From Desulfocapsa sp. (GTDB lineage: Bacteria > Desulfobacterota > Desulfobulbia > Desulfobulbales > Desulfocapsaceae): DNA of 32,962 bases. Within the stretch, counting starts at the first letter, position 1; every line of letters begins with the position of its first letter. The position numbers and the translations under genes were made by a program. Location of the stretch: assembly GCA_022712975.1 (NCBI GenBank), contig JAFLJO010000025.1, forward strand, positions 1 to 32,962. The letters run 5' to 3'. Under the pieces are notes generated by a model that saw only the letters and a list, made by a program, of their open reading frames with translations, was not told where the DNA came from and searched no databases. Shown piece after piece: positions 10,505-19,283 of the stretch.

Positions 10505-13105
10505 TTAGTTGTCATCGCCTTTCTCTTGCAGTGTGGAGACTGTATGGGCAAGCATCCACCCCTGTAGGACTTTATTAGCAACGACCATTCCCGGCCTATT
10601 GGTTGGGTCTGTTAAAAGCACTTTATAGAGCGCCGGGTCTTGGATGGCGTCTTTTATGAATTGCTGGGCTGTGCCGGTGTCTATCTTTTCCACAAATTTC
10701 TTAGCGGCTGATGAGGCCATAGAGGCGGCTTGAAGGGACGATCCAGAGCTTCCGCCCATTGCCCCGCCATGTTGGGCTGCCGCAAATCTAGCAACGTAGG
10801 TCAGCAGCCTGTTGGATGGGGCAAGAACCTCTCCTATATTGGGTAAACCATCAAAGTCGTCATTCTTTTTAAGGGTCTGGATGATCATTTCCAGTCGTTT
10901 GACTTCACCCTCATTTAGCCCGGCTTTCAATACTTTTTGATTTGTCTTCCATGCGTGAGACATTTTTTGCCCGGAAAGGATAGGCATATCATGATCGTCA
11001 AACTGACCAGTCTTAGCTTTCCCTAAAAGAAAGTCTACAATATCGTTCTTGATCCCTTTCTTCCCTGCGGCATTAGATCGCCTCATTGCGGCTCTCATTT
11101 CAGCTTGAGGATTCCTTGCGGACATAATGGCTGACATCACTCTCTTAGGCTTACTCTCAGCAACTTTACTAGCTGTAGATGCACCAACCCTTGCCAGCCT
11201 TCCCTTTGCCGATATTACCGCTCCAGCGGCTCTTTCCTCCAGCCCTATGGCCTGTTCAAGGGCGTTTCTTACATCAGGGAAGATGTCTAGCGTGTCCTCA
11301 TTTTTTAACAGGTACTTCTTTGCGGCAGAAGGAATGATTCGACCAGACTTATCCACTATGCCTGACTGTTTCAGGTTTAATTTAACCAGCTCTTCAGTCA
11401 TCCCAAAAGACTCAGGGGAAGCGGCAAGAACTTCTTTGATTTGTACAGCGGCTTTAGGCCCTCCCTTGATGGACTCTAGTGAGATTTCAGGGGCAACCCT
11501 TCCTCCCGTTCTTTCATGGCCTAGAATAGTGTCCATTATCCCACCACGGAATTTTTCGTTAAGCGTTCTGGATATGGTAAGGGCTTCGCCAAAGTCTTTT
11601 GCGGCTGGAGAGCTTTCCATGTCTTTTAAGATGGATTCCTGAACATTATTTAATATTCTAACTTTATTCCAATTGGGAACCTCCTTGCCCTTCTCTTCCC
11701 TGACTGCCGTTGTGATCCTGCTACGAAGGCCATGCAGATTCTTGACGGTTTCTGTCCTACCTATTTTTCCGCCCTTTAAGGCTCCATCTTTGGCAGAACC
11801 AAGAAATTCTTTAAGGAAGACAGGCACCTCTGCTGGGTCGTCAGTTGCGGCGCGCTCGGTTAGCATTTTTAAGTAGGCTGCCTTTGTTTGTTCGGTAGAA
11901 GAAAATACTGACTTGTTGACTTTTAGCCAAGCCTCATTCTCGACTTTTCTCATTTCTGATAGGGCTGCGCCCACTTGTTTGTTAACTGTTTTATTGACAA
12001 CGCTTCTTTGTGTCGATGGGGAGAATTCCACTAGAGATTCCTTTGCCTTCATTAAGGTTTGGTCTACTCTTGAATTAATAAGCCCTTTTGTGTGTTCAAT
12101 TCTAGCCCTTAGATAGGCTTGGGTTTCTCTAATGGATCCACCTCCTCCAAGCTTTTTCATTTCTTTCCTTGCGAGAGAGTTTGTGGCTTGCTGTTCTAGC
12201 AGCATCTTGTGGGATAAGGCGGGATCTGTTTCTAATACCTTATTATGTAGGGCGATCAGATGTCTATCTCCAGACAATTTGGCGGGGGGTATTTTTGCTT
12301 CAGGGAGTATTTTTGTTTGTGCTTCGGTGATCGTTTTTCCTACGTGCTTAGTTTCAGCCAAGGCTTGAAATCTTGCGGCGGCTTTAGGTTTTGCGCCAGC
12401 GGCAGTGAAAGGGAATAGGGTTTTTTTGGCGGCGGCAGTTAGTTGTGGAACGGCCACTGAAACCAAGGCAGAAGGCAGCGCCCCGACCACTCCCCCGACA
12501 ATTTCACCAGTTTGCCCGTATTCTTTCTCGCCATAGTACGCTCCAAGGCCGGAGCCAGCACTGGCCGTTACCTCTGTTGCTAAAGCTGTCTTCGGGGCAG
12601 TGATAAACGGGGTTGTGGCGCGCTGGGCGATACCTTTTGTGACCCCGACAGATGCCTCAACAACCTGCCCTCCTTTGACTGCCGTTAAGGCACCTTCGCC
12701 ATATTTAAGCATGGGAGCCAGAAAGCCTAAACCTATGCCTGTATACTCACCAGCCTTATAAAGAGCTGAATCGGGTTCCTGTCCTTTCTCAAACCCTATT
12801 CCTGCCTTGGCTCCCAGTCCTCGGATGGCTTCGCTCCCATAAACGCGCTTATCAGTACCCATCTTCTCTAGGGCGAAATTCATTACGTCTCCGGGAAGCC
12901 CTAATAGATTAAGGAGAACGTCATTTGCGCCTGCTGCATACCGATTAGCCCCTGAAATAATGTCGTCTAAATCAGACGAGGGAGGTACTTCGATCTCTTC
13001 AACTTCTGGTTCTTTTTGGTCAAGAAAGTCACCCGCTTTTGTTTCATCAAAGGACGTTTCTTTCCCGTCTAAAAAGGCGGCAGCGGCTTTGTCGTTAAAG
13101 CTCAT
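10505..13105 (-). CDS. Large internal virion / DNA-ejection protein, 866 aa
   Basis: Position (after the tail genes, before lysis), size and composition match podovirus ejection proteins carried inside the head. The N-terminus is acidic with a loose internal repeat (AAAAFLDGKETSFDE / GDFLDQKEPEVEE). Residues about 115-225 have glycine-rich hydrophobic segments (EYTGIGLGFLAPMLKYG; GEIVGGVVGALPSALVSVAV) that could enter membranes. The centre and C-terminus are long helices. There is no lytic transglycosylase motif that I can see. Start overlaps the previous stop (ATGA). Confidence 0.6.
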   Translation of the reverse strand: MSFNDKAAAAFLDGKETSFDETKAGDFLDQKEPEVEEIEVPPSSDLDDIISGANRYAAGANDVLLNLLGLPGDVMNFALEKMGTDKRVYGSEAIRGLGAKAGIGFEKGQEPDSALYKAGEYTGIGLGFLAPMLKYGEGALTAVKGGQVVEASVGVTKGIAQRATTPFITAPKTALATEVTASAGSGLGAYYGEKEYGQTGEIVGGVVGALPSALVSVAVPQLTAAAKKTLFPFTAAGAKPKAAARFQALAETKHVGKTITEAQTKILPEAKIPPAKLSGDRHLIALHNKVLETDPALSHKMLLEQQATNSLARKEMKKLGGGGSIRETQAYLRARIEHTKGLINSRVDQTLMKAKESLVEFSPSTQRSVVNKTVNKQVGAALSEMRKVENEAWLKVNKSVFSSTEQTKAAYLKMLTERAATDDPAEVPVFLKEFLGSAKDGALKGGKIGRTETVKNLHGLRSRITTAVREEKGKEVPNWNKVRILNNVQESILKDMESSPAAKDFGEALTISRTLNEKFRGGIMDTILGHERTGGRVAPEISLESIKGGPKAAVQIKEVLAASPESFGMTEELVKLNLKQSGIVDKSGRIIPSAAKKYLLKNEDTLDIFPDVRNALEQAIGLEERAAGAVISAKGRLARVGASTASKVAESKPKRVMSAIMSARNPQAEMRAAMRRSNAAGKKGIKNDIVDFLLGKAKTGQFDDHDMPILSGQKMSHAWKTNQKVLKAGLNEGEVKRLEMIIQTLKKNDDFDGLPNIGEVLAPSNRLLTYVARFAAAQHGGAMGGSSGSSLQAASMASSAAKKFVEKIDTGTAQQFIKDAIQDPALYKVLLTDPTNRPGMVVANKVLQGWMLAHTVSTLQEKGDDN

Positions 13106-14250
13106 TTGAACTTCTCTGGATAATATCTCTTGAGAAGTCTGATTTTTTCATCCCTTGATATTCCTTGGTGATCGCGGATGTCTTCAGGGCTTTTGGGGGG
13201 AACAACTTCAAATGGATCGTACCCCTGCTCTATAGCAAGATTACGGTATTCGGTCTTTAGTTTGTTAACCCCCGGTTTAACGTGAGCATCCCTGAAATTC
13301 TCAAGGGTTTCCTTGATTATAGCCTTGTCTGAATCTGTCCTAGCGCCGCTTACGAACCTCTTTATCCCTCCTAGCGTTCTTTCTGCTACATTGCCGTAGG
13401 ATTTGTCAAATTGAGTAAACATGGCCATAGCTCTAATATCGGGGTCTGTTATCTGGGATGTCACCGTTGCCAGTAAGGAGTCAGACAACTGATTGTCTCC
13501 AGAGTCCATCAGCGCCAAGGCTTTGCTTATGTTTGTCTGCATTGATGAAAAATGCTCAGTGCCGCTCTTTGCCTCCTTTCTAAGTTTTAGTGTGAATTCT
13601 TCATTTTGTTTTTTCCTGCGGTGGCTAAGGGATTGTCTTGGCCCTTCTCTCATTTCCGATCCAGCTAGAACGCCAACCCTCTTTTCTTCTAAGGGATTCA
13701 GTCCTTCAGATTCACGCTTCGCATTCAGTCGTTCAAACTCAGAACTGCCACGCGTCTTATTATAAAGCCCTTCAACAAAAGTCATGGCGGCGTCTGTGTC
13801 GCCAGACTGGAGGTGTGCTTCAAATATCGCTTTTTGACGTGGATTCGAGAGAGTCTTCATGACCTTCTGATACCCTTCCTTATCCTCTGAGAAGGTGCGG
13901 ATTTGCTGGCTAGAGCCGGGGAATACCCTTTCAAGGCTGGGAGAGACGTTATTAAGGAATTTGGTTCTTTTCTCTCCTTCTGGGTAGGTTTGCGCTTTCT
14001 TAATAACTTGGTCAGAAAGAGCGAATCTATCCTTTAGCGCCTGAATATCTTGTTTTCTTCTGGCAAGTTTGATTTGCGCCCTCTCAGCGCCTGTGTTGGC
14101 GCTGAAGCCCAAAAATGTAGCATCCTCTGGGAGTTGCTCGGGTTCCTGTCTTGGCAAATCCGGCGTGGGCGCAGTGAGATCAAAACCTTTCGTCTGCTCA
14201 CCCAATAGACGCAGCCCTTCTTCTGTGCCTTCTTGTATTATATCTGCCAT
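13102..14250 (-). CDS. Internal virion protein, helical, 382 aa
   Basis: Second of three consecutive large proteins between the fibre-like genes and lysis. It is alpha-helical and very polar (K, E, R and Q rich), without membrane segments or known enzyme motifs. A P-rich N-terminal stretch (TAPTPDLPRQEPEQLPED) is followed by helices, and the C-terminus holds EQGYDPFEVVPPKSPEDIRD. By order it is the counterpart of the middle ejection proteins of podoviruses. It overlaps its downstream neighbour by 4 nt. Confidence 0.5.
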   Translation of the reverse strand: MADIIQEGTEEGLRLLGEQTKGFDLTAPTPDLPRQEPEQLPEDATFLGFSANTGAERAQIKLARRKQDIQALKDRFALSDQVIKKAQTYPEGEKRTKFLNNVSPSLERVFPGSSQQIRTFSEDKEGYQKVMKTLSNPRQKAIFEAHLQSGDTDAAMTFVEGLYNKTRGSSEFERLNAKRESEGLNPLEEKRVGVLAGSEMREGPRQSLSHRRKKQNEEFTLKLRKEAKSGTEHFSSMQTNISKALALMDSGDNQLSDSLLATVTSQITDPDIRAMAMFTQFDKSYGNVAERTLGGIKRFVSGARTDSDKAIIKETLENFRDAHVKPGVNKLKTEYRNLAIEQGYDPFEVVPPKSPEDIRDHQGISRDEKIRLLKRYYPEKFK

Positions 14251-14252
14251 AC

Positions 14253-15011
14253 TTATAAACCTGTCGGTGTCGGTGTCGGTGTCGGTGCAGTGCCTTCGAA
14301 GTCTGCTTTATACCGGCGCTCATCTTCTTTTGTTTGAGTACTAACGCTTGGTTGTGCGAGGCGGTCACTTAAGAATAGCTTTTGCTGTCCGTATAGGTCG
14401 CCCTGTCCAGACAAGCCAAGCCCTAGTTCTCCTGCTGTTTGAGTCAATCCCAGCCTATATCGGCGGGAATTCTCTCTTAAGCTTTCTTGGAATTTCTGTC
14501 TCTCAAGCGGGTAGTCGAGTCGTTGCTTTGCGCCTCTACCGTAAACATCCCGGCCTAGTTGGGCTTTTTGGCGGACGCCCTCTCCAACAATTTCCCCTCC
14601 GCGATCAAGTATTGGTGTGTCACCAAAACGGAGCCCTCTGGAAGGGGCTGTTCGTTCTTTAAGAAAGTCTAACCCTTCGGTCGTATATCGGTTGATATCG
14701 CTCTCACCGGAGGCAAGGGAGTATTCTTCAATCTGTCTGATCATGGCCTCTTCGTCACTCGAGATCTGACCTGCCGACTGAGCAAGGGCTTCTGTTTCCC
14801 CGAGAGCTTCTGGGGAGAAGAGGTCTTTTGATTGCTGGTTCAGAAAGTCCTGAAAAGTAGACTGGCTTTGAACGTTGCCAAATTGGAGTTTTGTCAGGTC
14901 AATGCCAAGGCTTTGCAATAACTTCTCAGCCTCAGAGGCTCCTTGTATGGTGGTTTGTTTGTTCTCGCCTGTCTCGGTGGTGGTGTCTTCCGCTTCGCCT
15001 TTAACTGTCAT
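14253..15011 (-). CDS. Virion-associated protein with TP-repeat tail, 252 aa
   Basis: Q, E, G and L rich, largely helical, with RGLRFGDTPILDRGGEIVGE in the middle and YRLGLTQTAGELGLGLSGQG later. Its last residues are a Thr-Pro repeat (APTPTPTPTGL) encoded by a hexamer repeat. Start and stop couple closely with neighbours (ATGA with the GNAT-like gene). Order suggests the first of the three ejection or internal proteins. No family named with confidence. Confidence 0.5.
   Translation of the reverse strand: MTVKGEAEDTTTETGENKQTTIQGASEAEKLLQSLGIDLTKLQFGNVQSQSTFQDFLNQQSKDLFSPEALGETEALAQSAGQISSDEEAMIRQIEEYSLASGESDINRYTTEGLDFLKERTAPSRGLRFGDTPILDRGGEIVGEGVRQKAQLGRDVYGRGAKQRLDYPLERQKFQESLRENSRRYRLGLTQTAGELGLGLSGQGDLYGQQKLFLSDRLAQPSVSTQTKEDERRYKADFEGTAPTPTPTPTGL
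14263..14286 (+). repeat. Hexamer tandem repeat, 4 x gtcggt
   Basis: Four perfect hexamers. On the minus strand they encode the Thr-Pro tail of the 252-aa protein. Changes in copy number would keep the reading frame. Confidence 0.9.
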
Positions 15012-15454
15012 GAGATTTTACCTATCATAATGTTACCTTGGCCAATCGTCCAAGCGCCTCTTTTTTTAAGGAGTCTTTTGAAGTGTTTGTTTTTGAATAA
15101 AATCATCATTGATGCGTACTGAGAGCCGTTCATGTTTAAGACAGCACTTGCTGCCACAATTAATCTCCAAGCCACCTGCGCCCTTTTAAGGTCACTTAAA
15201 CTAATGCTGGTCGCTAACATCTCAACCCGTCCGATAGGCTTCCCTATGTGGACTTGAAGGCAGCCTATAACCTTATTCTTGTCCTTGGCTACGAGCCAGC
15301 CGGGGACTTCCGACCAATCAACTTCTATATTAAAGCCGTTGCTCTTAACAAGCTCACCAATAAAAATACCTTCTTCGTTTGTGGCGAATTCTATTGTAGG
15401 CGCAAACCGGCTTTTCCGGATATTTTTAGTGGTTATTTCTGCGGCATATTCCAT
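15008..15454 (-). CDS. GNAT-like acetyltransferase-fold protein, 148 aa
   Basis: Size and strand pattern fit the GNAT fold: FIGELVKSNGFNIEVDW, then PGWLVAKDKNKVIGCLQVHI (strands 2-4) and RVEMLATSIS, followed by a helix SDLKRAQVAWRLIVAASAVL and a final strand-helix part. The canonical acetyl-CoA loop (Q/RxxGxG/A) is not clearly kept. GNAT-like proteins occur at this place, next to ejection proteins, in several podoviruses. CAAAGG precedes the ATG at 15454. Its 5' part contains the second copy of a 23-bp repeat. Confidence 0.55.
   Translation of the reverse strand: MEYAAEITTKNIRKSRFAPTIEFATNEEGIFIGELVKSNGFNIEVDWSEVPGWLVAKDKNKVIGCLQVHIGKPIGRVEMLATSISLSDLKRAQVAWRLIVAASAVLNMNGSQYASMMILFKNKHFKRLLKKRGAWTIGQGNIMIGKIS
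15397..15419. repeat. 23-bp repeat, copy B, inside the GNAT-like gene
   Basis: Identical to 10474-10496. Here it encodes the RKSRFAP part of the N-terminus, and it keeps the CCGG hairpin. Confidence 0.85.
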
Positions 15455-15562
15455 TGAATTTTAGCCTTTGTTACGTTACATCGGGTTTGAGAAAGGGGCG
15501 GAGGGGTATGGAGCCTGCATTCTCGGGGTGCGCCGTAATGCTATATTGAAGTCGTATAAGCG

Positions 15563-16090
15563 TTAGTTTTTATACAGTCTGACTTTTGTCCCTATCCCCA
15601 TAGCTAAAGCTGCGGACGATACTATATCGAGACGAGTAAGATTTGCCGCAAGTTCTGCTGTTTTTCCCATAGCATAAGTGGTAACGCTAGGCGCTGATCC
15701 ACTGCTTGGCGGGAAATTTCTCCCCTCTTTGGCTAGAACAGCATAATTTCTACCGGTAGCGTATGTTATATCGGCAATACATAATACATGCAATGAAGAA
15801 ACTATTGCCGCAATACGTGCGGTATTATATTCATTAGCTCCTGCTGTTGCCCCCACCCCTTCAATGTTTTGAGACCTATAATCAGTCAATGTTGTTAAAT
15901 TATTTGCAAAAAGCTCAATACTGACTCCGGTGCCTGTGCTTTTTAGTTCTAGCTCAAGTCGGTAAGATTTGTGTATATCTAAATCCAAACCATTTATAGT
16001 TATGGTGGTTGCAGCAGAGGTTAGCTCTGTCTCAAAAATAAGATTCCCTCTATCTGGGTTTAATGACTTAGAAAAAATATCTCTATTCAT
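15563..16090 (-). CDS. Beta-rich structural protein, 175 aa (fibre or neck type)
   Basis: Ser/Thr/Ala-rich with regular beta-strands (NLIFETELTSAATTITINGL; KSYRLELELKSTGTGVSIEL), reminiscent of a jelly-roll tail or fibre domain. No enzyme motif. It overlaps the 117-aa gene by 4 nt (ATGA) and is followed by a 108-nt gap before the GNAT-like gene, in which I see no gene or clear terminator. Confidence 0.5.
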   Translation of the reverse strand: MNRDIFSKSLNPDRGNLIFETELTSAATTITINGLDLDIHKSYRLELELKSTGTGVSIELFANNLTTLTDYRSQNIEGVGATAGANEYNTARIAAIVSSLHVLCIADITYATGRNYAVLAKEGRNFPPSSGSAPSVTTYAMGKTAELAANLTRLDIVSSAALAMGIGTKVRLYKN

Positions 16091-16440
16091 GCCGTATACC
16101 TATCCACGCCACCCGTGATTAAAATAACATTGGCGGTTCCAGCAAAGGCCGTAACCACTTTTGCATTCTGAAGCCGGAGTCTTGGGATAATTAAAACTAT
16201 CCCATCCTCTGGTTGAATTGTCTGCTCAATGTTCCCGTCAGCCGCCGTTACTGTTCCCCATTCAATGGTTAACTTAACCGCTGAGGCTGACGTATTGTTG
16301 GCGTAAAGAAAAATCTCATCCATGTCCGACGTACCCGTCACAGCGGTATGAATGGGTGTGCCTAATGTGGCGGTGGGAACAACCTTAATAGCCAAACCGT
16401 CCGTCGATCCGCTCAGTAGTCTAGGTGTAAAAGTGCTCAT
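16087..16440 (-). CDS. Small beta-rich tail or fibre protein, 117 aa
   Basis: A strand-rich protein with Thr/Ala/Val repeats (EIFLYANNTSASAVKLTIEW; PEDGIVLIIPRLRLQNAKVV), the pattern of small Ig-like or head-tail beta sandwiches. Ends in a Gly-rich turn and YTA. Both ends couple to neighbours by ATGA overlaps, so it is made in fixed ratio with them. No named family. Confidence 0.5.
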   Translation of the reverse strand: MSTFTPRLLSGSTDGLAIKVVPTATLGTPIHTAVTGTSDMDEIFLYANNTSASAVKLTIEWGTVTAADGNIEQTIQPEDGIVLIIPRLRLQNAKVVTAFAGTANVILITGGVDRYTA

Positions 16441-16859
16441 GCAAAAAACCTCGATTTAATCGTTTCGTTCGCGCTAACCGTTGTGGAATAAAATTCACCT
16501 ACGCCTTTCGGTGTTATGGTAATACCAATGTTGGTATCCGTCCCTACCGCATTAATATTTATCGAATCTGTGGTAGCGGAACCGATAAAATTAAAACCAT
16601 TGACCGCCGTGGCCACCGTTTTAAATTGAACAATGTCCGTACCGCCTAACTTGAAATCTATTTGATCGTCAGTGCCCGCCTGAATAGACGTATCTGCATC
16701 CGCATCAAGAATTAACTCTTGTCCGTTCAAATCAAGGTTGCCGGTCAAAGGGGAAATTAAAGTAAAAGCATTTGAAAGTATGTTATTGAATTCTGTGTTT
16801 AGATCGCTTGCGGAAAGGATTTCAGCAGCAGACCAAGTTTTCACGCGTGAGAGAGCAAT
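16437..16859 (-). CDS. Fibre-like structural protein, 140 aa, probable ATT start
   Basis: The segment VKTWSAAEILSASDLNTEFN is the N-terminus typical of phage fibre or tail proteins that usually begin M-A-x-x-VKTW. The frame has no ATG there. GTG 16844 would start at the V of VKTW, cut off the usual first residues and lack a ribosome binding site. An ATT at 16859 instead restores (M)ALSRVKTW and has GGAGG 8 nt before it. The rest is beta-rich with NAVGTDTNIGITITPKGVGEF. The homing endonuclease gene lies right upstream on the other strand. If ATT is not used, the gene is 16437-16844. Confidence 0.6.
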   Translation of the reverse strand: MALSRVKTWSAAEILSASDLNTEFNNILSNAFTLISPLTGNLDLNGQELILDADADTSIQAGTDDQIDFKLGGTDIVQFKTVATAVNGFNFIGSATTDSININAVGTDTNIGITITPKGVGEFYSTTVSANETIKSRFFA

Positions 16860-16881
16860 GGTGTTATCCTCCTTGTTTGGC

Positions 16882-16887
16882 TATAAT
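16882..16887 (+). promoter_or_regulatory. -10 box (TATAAT) for the homing endonuclease
   Basis: A perfect TATAAT 6 nt before ATG 16894. Transcription would start at or next to the ATG, giving a leaderless mRNA. The -35 region is weak (tggtgt, 17 bp upstream). Confidence 0.45.
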
Positions 16888-16893
16888 GTGTGT

Positions 16894-17721
16894 ATGAGAA
16901 CATGGAATGCCAAACTTACTGATGAAATTGATGTTGAAATTTGCAGACTCTATAAATCTGGCAAAACTCAGATTGAGATCGCTTCGATTTATAAGGTTTC
17001 ACAAAGTTCCATTCGTAAAGTATTGATTAAATATCAGATTAAATCTAGACCTAGAAGTGTTTCTACTAAATTTAATGAGCATTTTTTCGATCAAATCAAT
17101 ACCGAAGCCAAGGCTTACTGGCTTGGTTTTATTGTTGCCGACGGATGTATTCAAACGCCAAAAAATAGACAAAAGACGCTCTCTATAGGTCTTTCCGCTA
17201 AAGATTCTAAACATCTCGGTAATTTCATAAGCGACATAGAAAGCGATCATAACCTTTATTTCTATAAATCCAAAGACTCTAAAGGCAGTTACCATGAATC
17301 AGTTAGAGTTACCTTTTGTAGTAATACTCTGGTTGACGCTCTTCTCAAGCTCGGTGTTGGGCCAAGAAAAACAAATACTGTATCCTTCCCTAAATTGCCA
17401 AATAACTTTACCCATCATTTTATGAGGGGCTATTTCGACGGGGATGGCTCTGTTTATCTAAAAACGCCTGATAAAAGACCAAACCGTAAAACAAGACAAT
17501 TAAGGGTTGTGGTTGTTGGGAATAATAAATTAATCACCCAGTATGCAAGCCTTCTCTCAAAGGGGGCAATGATAAAGCCACCATCCATCAATAATAAAAT
17601 TAATTTATCTCGCCTTGACATACAAGGCAACAAGCAAGCAAAAAAGATATATGCGTTCTTATATAGGAATGCAGCAAGATTTCTTGAAAGAAAAAAATCA
17701 ATTTTTGATGAAAATATTTAG
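16894..17721 (+). CDS. LAGLIDADG homing endonuclease, antisense in tail operon
   Basis: Makes a site-specific double-strand break to copy itself into empty alleles. The N-terminal helix-turn-helix (YKSGKTQIEIASIYKVSQSS) would bind DNA. The two LAGLIDADG motifs are at residues 76-84 (WLGFIVADG) and 178-185 (RGYFDGDG), each with the catalytic Asp, so the protein is a two-motif monomer of normal length (275 aa). The ATG at 16894 is chosen because TATAAT precedes it; an in-frame ATG at 16858 with GAGAG is the alternative. It is the only + strand gene within the late block. Its stop overlaps the stop of the tail gene by 3 nt. Confidence 0.88.
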   Translation: MRTWNAKLTDEIDVEICRLYKSGKTQIEIASIYKVSQSSIRKVLIKYQIKSRPRSVSTKFNEHFFDQINTEAKAYWLGFIVADGCIQTPKNRQKTLSIGLSAKDSKHLGNFISDIESDHNLYFYKSKDSKGSYHESVRVTFCSNTLVDALLKLGVGPRKTNTVSFPKLPNNFTHHFMRGYFDGDGSVYLKTPDKRPNRKTRQLRVVVVGNNKLITQYASLLSKGAMIKPPSINNKINLSRLDIQGNKQAKKIYAFLYRNAARFLERKKSIFDENI

Positions 17722-19283
17722 TTCTCCGAAGATTCAGCACCGGGGGTAACGGTTACAGTAAAGTTATGGATTTCTAAGTCCTCGTTTACGCTATTATTTG
17801 TAAATTGGTAAGCTACAGATCTAAACTCCCCACCCTCTTCCAATTCCATGTATCGATCAACATATCTAGCGCCGCCTAATTTAGAGGTTCCTAGCGTGAA
17901 TTGATTAGTGGCGGCAGGAGCCAAGACATCACCGCCAGCTTGGGAGAAGGTCTGGGATTGCTGGGTTTCGTCGTCTCTTTCCCATGAAAAAGTCCCGTTA
18001 TACTCACCCTTTGGTTTAATGCCAACAGCCGCCCTTTCGATGGTTTTCATCATCATAGGGTTGCCATAATTCATATGCGGCGTGGTAACTTTATAATTAA
18101 TAGATGTTACACCATCAAGAGACCGGGTAACGGCATTTGAGCGTCTTAAAAAACCGTCCGTGCCGCCAAGAAAGATTCGATCAACATTGTTGGTGTCGGT
18201 AAATAACGCCATAGACTCCGCATTGTAAGCAGAGATATAAGACCACCGTATAGGGTTGAATCGGTAGTCCATCAAAAGAATGGCGTTATTGGTTGCGTTT
18301 GCGTCGATAGATATTGAAAACATAACCCATCCTTCCAGTGGGTTATTTACTGCCCATGCGTGTTTTAGTCTATCACTGTTTATGTGGTCTTTTATCCATG
18401 TCTGGATGGGCCTGCTTAGGGCCGCTTCGTTGAAGTCACCATAGGCCGATGTGGCGCTAAGGCTGTGAATGGTTCCGAATTGGCTTACAAATCCAAGGTC
18501 GTCTCCAAACTTAAATATAGAATTATGCCATGCAACACCAAGTCCGGTAATAAAGGGGATGACGGCAAAATCATCAGAGGAGCTTCCAGATATTCTATGG
18601 ATAGATCCCTTGTATGGGCCTTTAAATATCCACAAATCATCTTTATGAGAAGCAATGCCGGTTATCCGGTCTCCGTCGTTTGGGTTTATCTGGATCGTAC
18701 CAGAACCAGAGCCAATCCAATCTTCCGGGTCTTCGGTGACAGAGTAGTAAAGGGTTGAGGGGTTAGCGTCCACTCCAGCAGCAAAGACTCTATTCTTATG
18801 AGAAACAGAGAAAGCGAAATTTGGCGGGGTGCCTGCAAGGTTCTGAGCGGTGGATTGATCGTAACTCTTAGGCACGTCTGAATTTGAAGAGCTTGAAATT
18901 ATAAGGAAATCATCAAACGTCGAATAAGAGGGTATTGCATCACTCTCTAGGCCGGTGAAGATGCTAGCAAAAGTGTTGTCGTCGTTATCGGCCAATACCA
19001 CAGTCCCGGCATGGAGTATCTTACGTCTTGCTGGCGTCCCGCCCGTCCCTTGCTTCCAATAATCATAGCAACCCCTGACAACAGCGCCAGAGGCTACGGC
19101 TGAAGAATTTAATTTAGAGGTTCCCCCTATCTTATGGGGGCCCCCATCCAGCTCGAAGAAGACGTTTTCAGCATCCCATAAAAAAGGTATGTTTATCTTT
19201 CCTGTTTGGTCTGCCGATACGTCTGTTGTTGGGCCTAAGTCTGAGGCCCAACCGCCGCCAAAGTAATGTCTTATATTAGGCAT
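17718..19283 (-). CDS. Beta-propeller tail protein (podovirus nozzle or stabiliser type), 521 aa
   Basis: The N-terminus (MPNIRHYFGGGWASDLGPTT) and the blade-like repeats, e.g. KNRVFAAGVDANPSTLYYSV, DDLWIFKGPYKGSIHRI, DDLGFVSQFGTIHSLS and LLMDYRFNPIRWSY, are those of phage tail proteins that fold as beta propellers, such as podovirus nozzle or tail-needle-hub components. The C-terminus turns to strands (HNFTVTVTPGAE). It follows the adaptor and a 35-aa gene, matching the podovirus order adaptor then nozzle. The 3' end abuts the homing endonuclease. Confidence 0.7.
   Translation of the reverse strand: MPNIRHYFGGGWASDLGPTTDVSADQTGKINIPFLWDAENVFFELDGGPHKIGGTSKLNSSAVASGAVVRGCYDYWKQGTGGTPARRKILHAGTVVLADNDDNTFASIFTGLESDAIPSYSTFDDFLIISSSSNSDVPKSYDQSTAQNLAGTPPNFAFSVSHKNRVFAAGVDANPSTLYYSVTEDPEDWIGSGSGTIQINPNDGDRITGIASHKDDLWIFKGPYKGSIHRISGSSSDDFAVIPFITGLGVAWHNSIFKFGDDLGFVSQFGTIHSLSATSAYGDFNEAALSRPIQTWIKDHINSDRLKHAWAVNNPLEGWVMFSISIDANATNNAILLMDYRFNPIRWSYISAYNAESMALFTDTNNVDRIFLGGTDGFLRRSNAVTRSLDGVTSINYKVTTPHMNYGNPMMMKTIERAAVGIKPKGEYNGTFSWERDDETQQSQTFSQAGGDVLAPAATNQFTLGTSKLGGARYVDRYMELEEGGEFRSVAYQFTNNSVNEDLEIHNFTVTVTPGAESSEN

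Noticed and set aside
10404..10508. 34-aa rightward frame ending in the terminator
   Set aside because: No ribosome binding site; its end is made by the terminator hairpin and the 23-bp repeat.
11127..11642. 171-aa frame antisense to the ejection protein
   Set aside because: Ser/Leu-rich shadow frame without ribosome binding site; the 866-aa gene explains the region.
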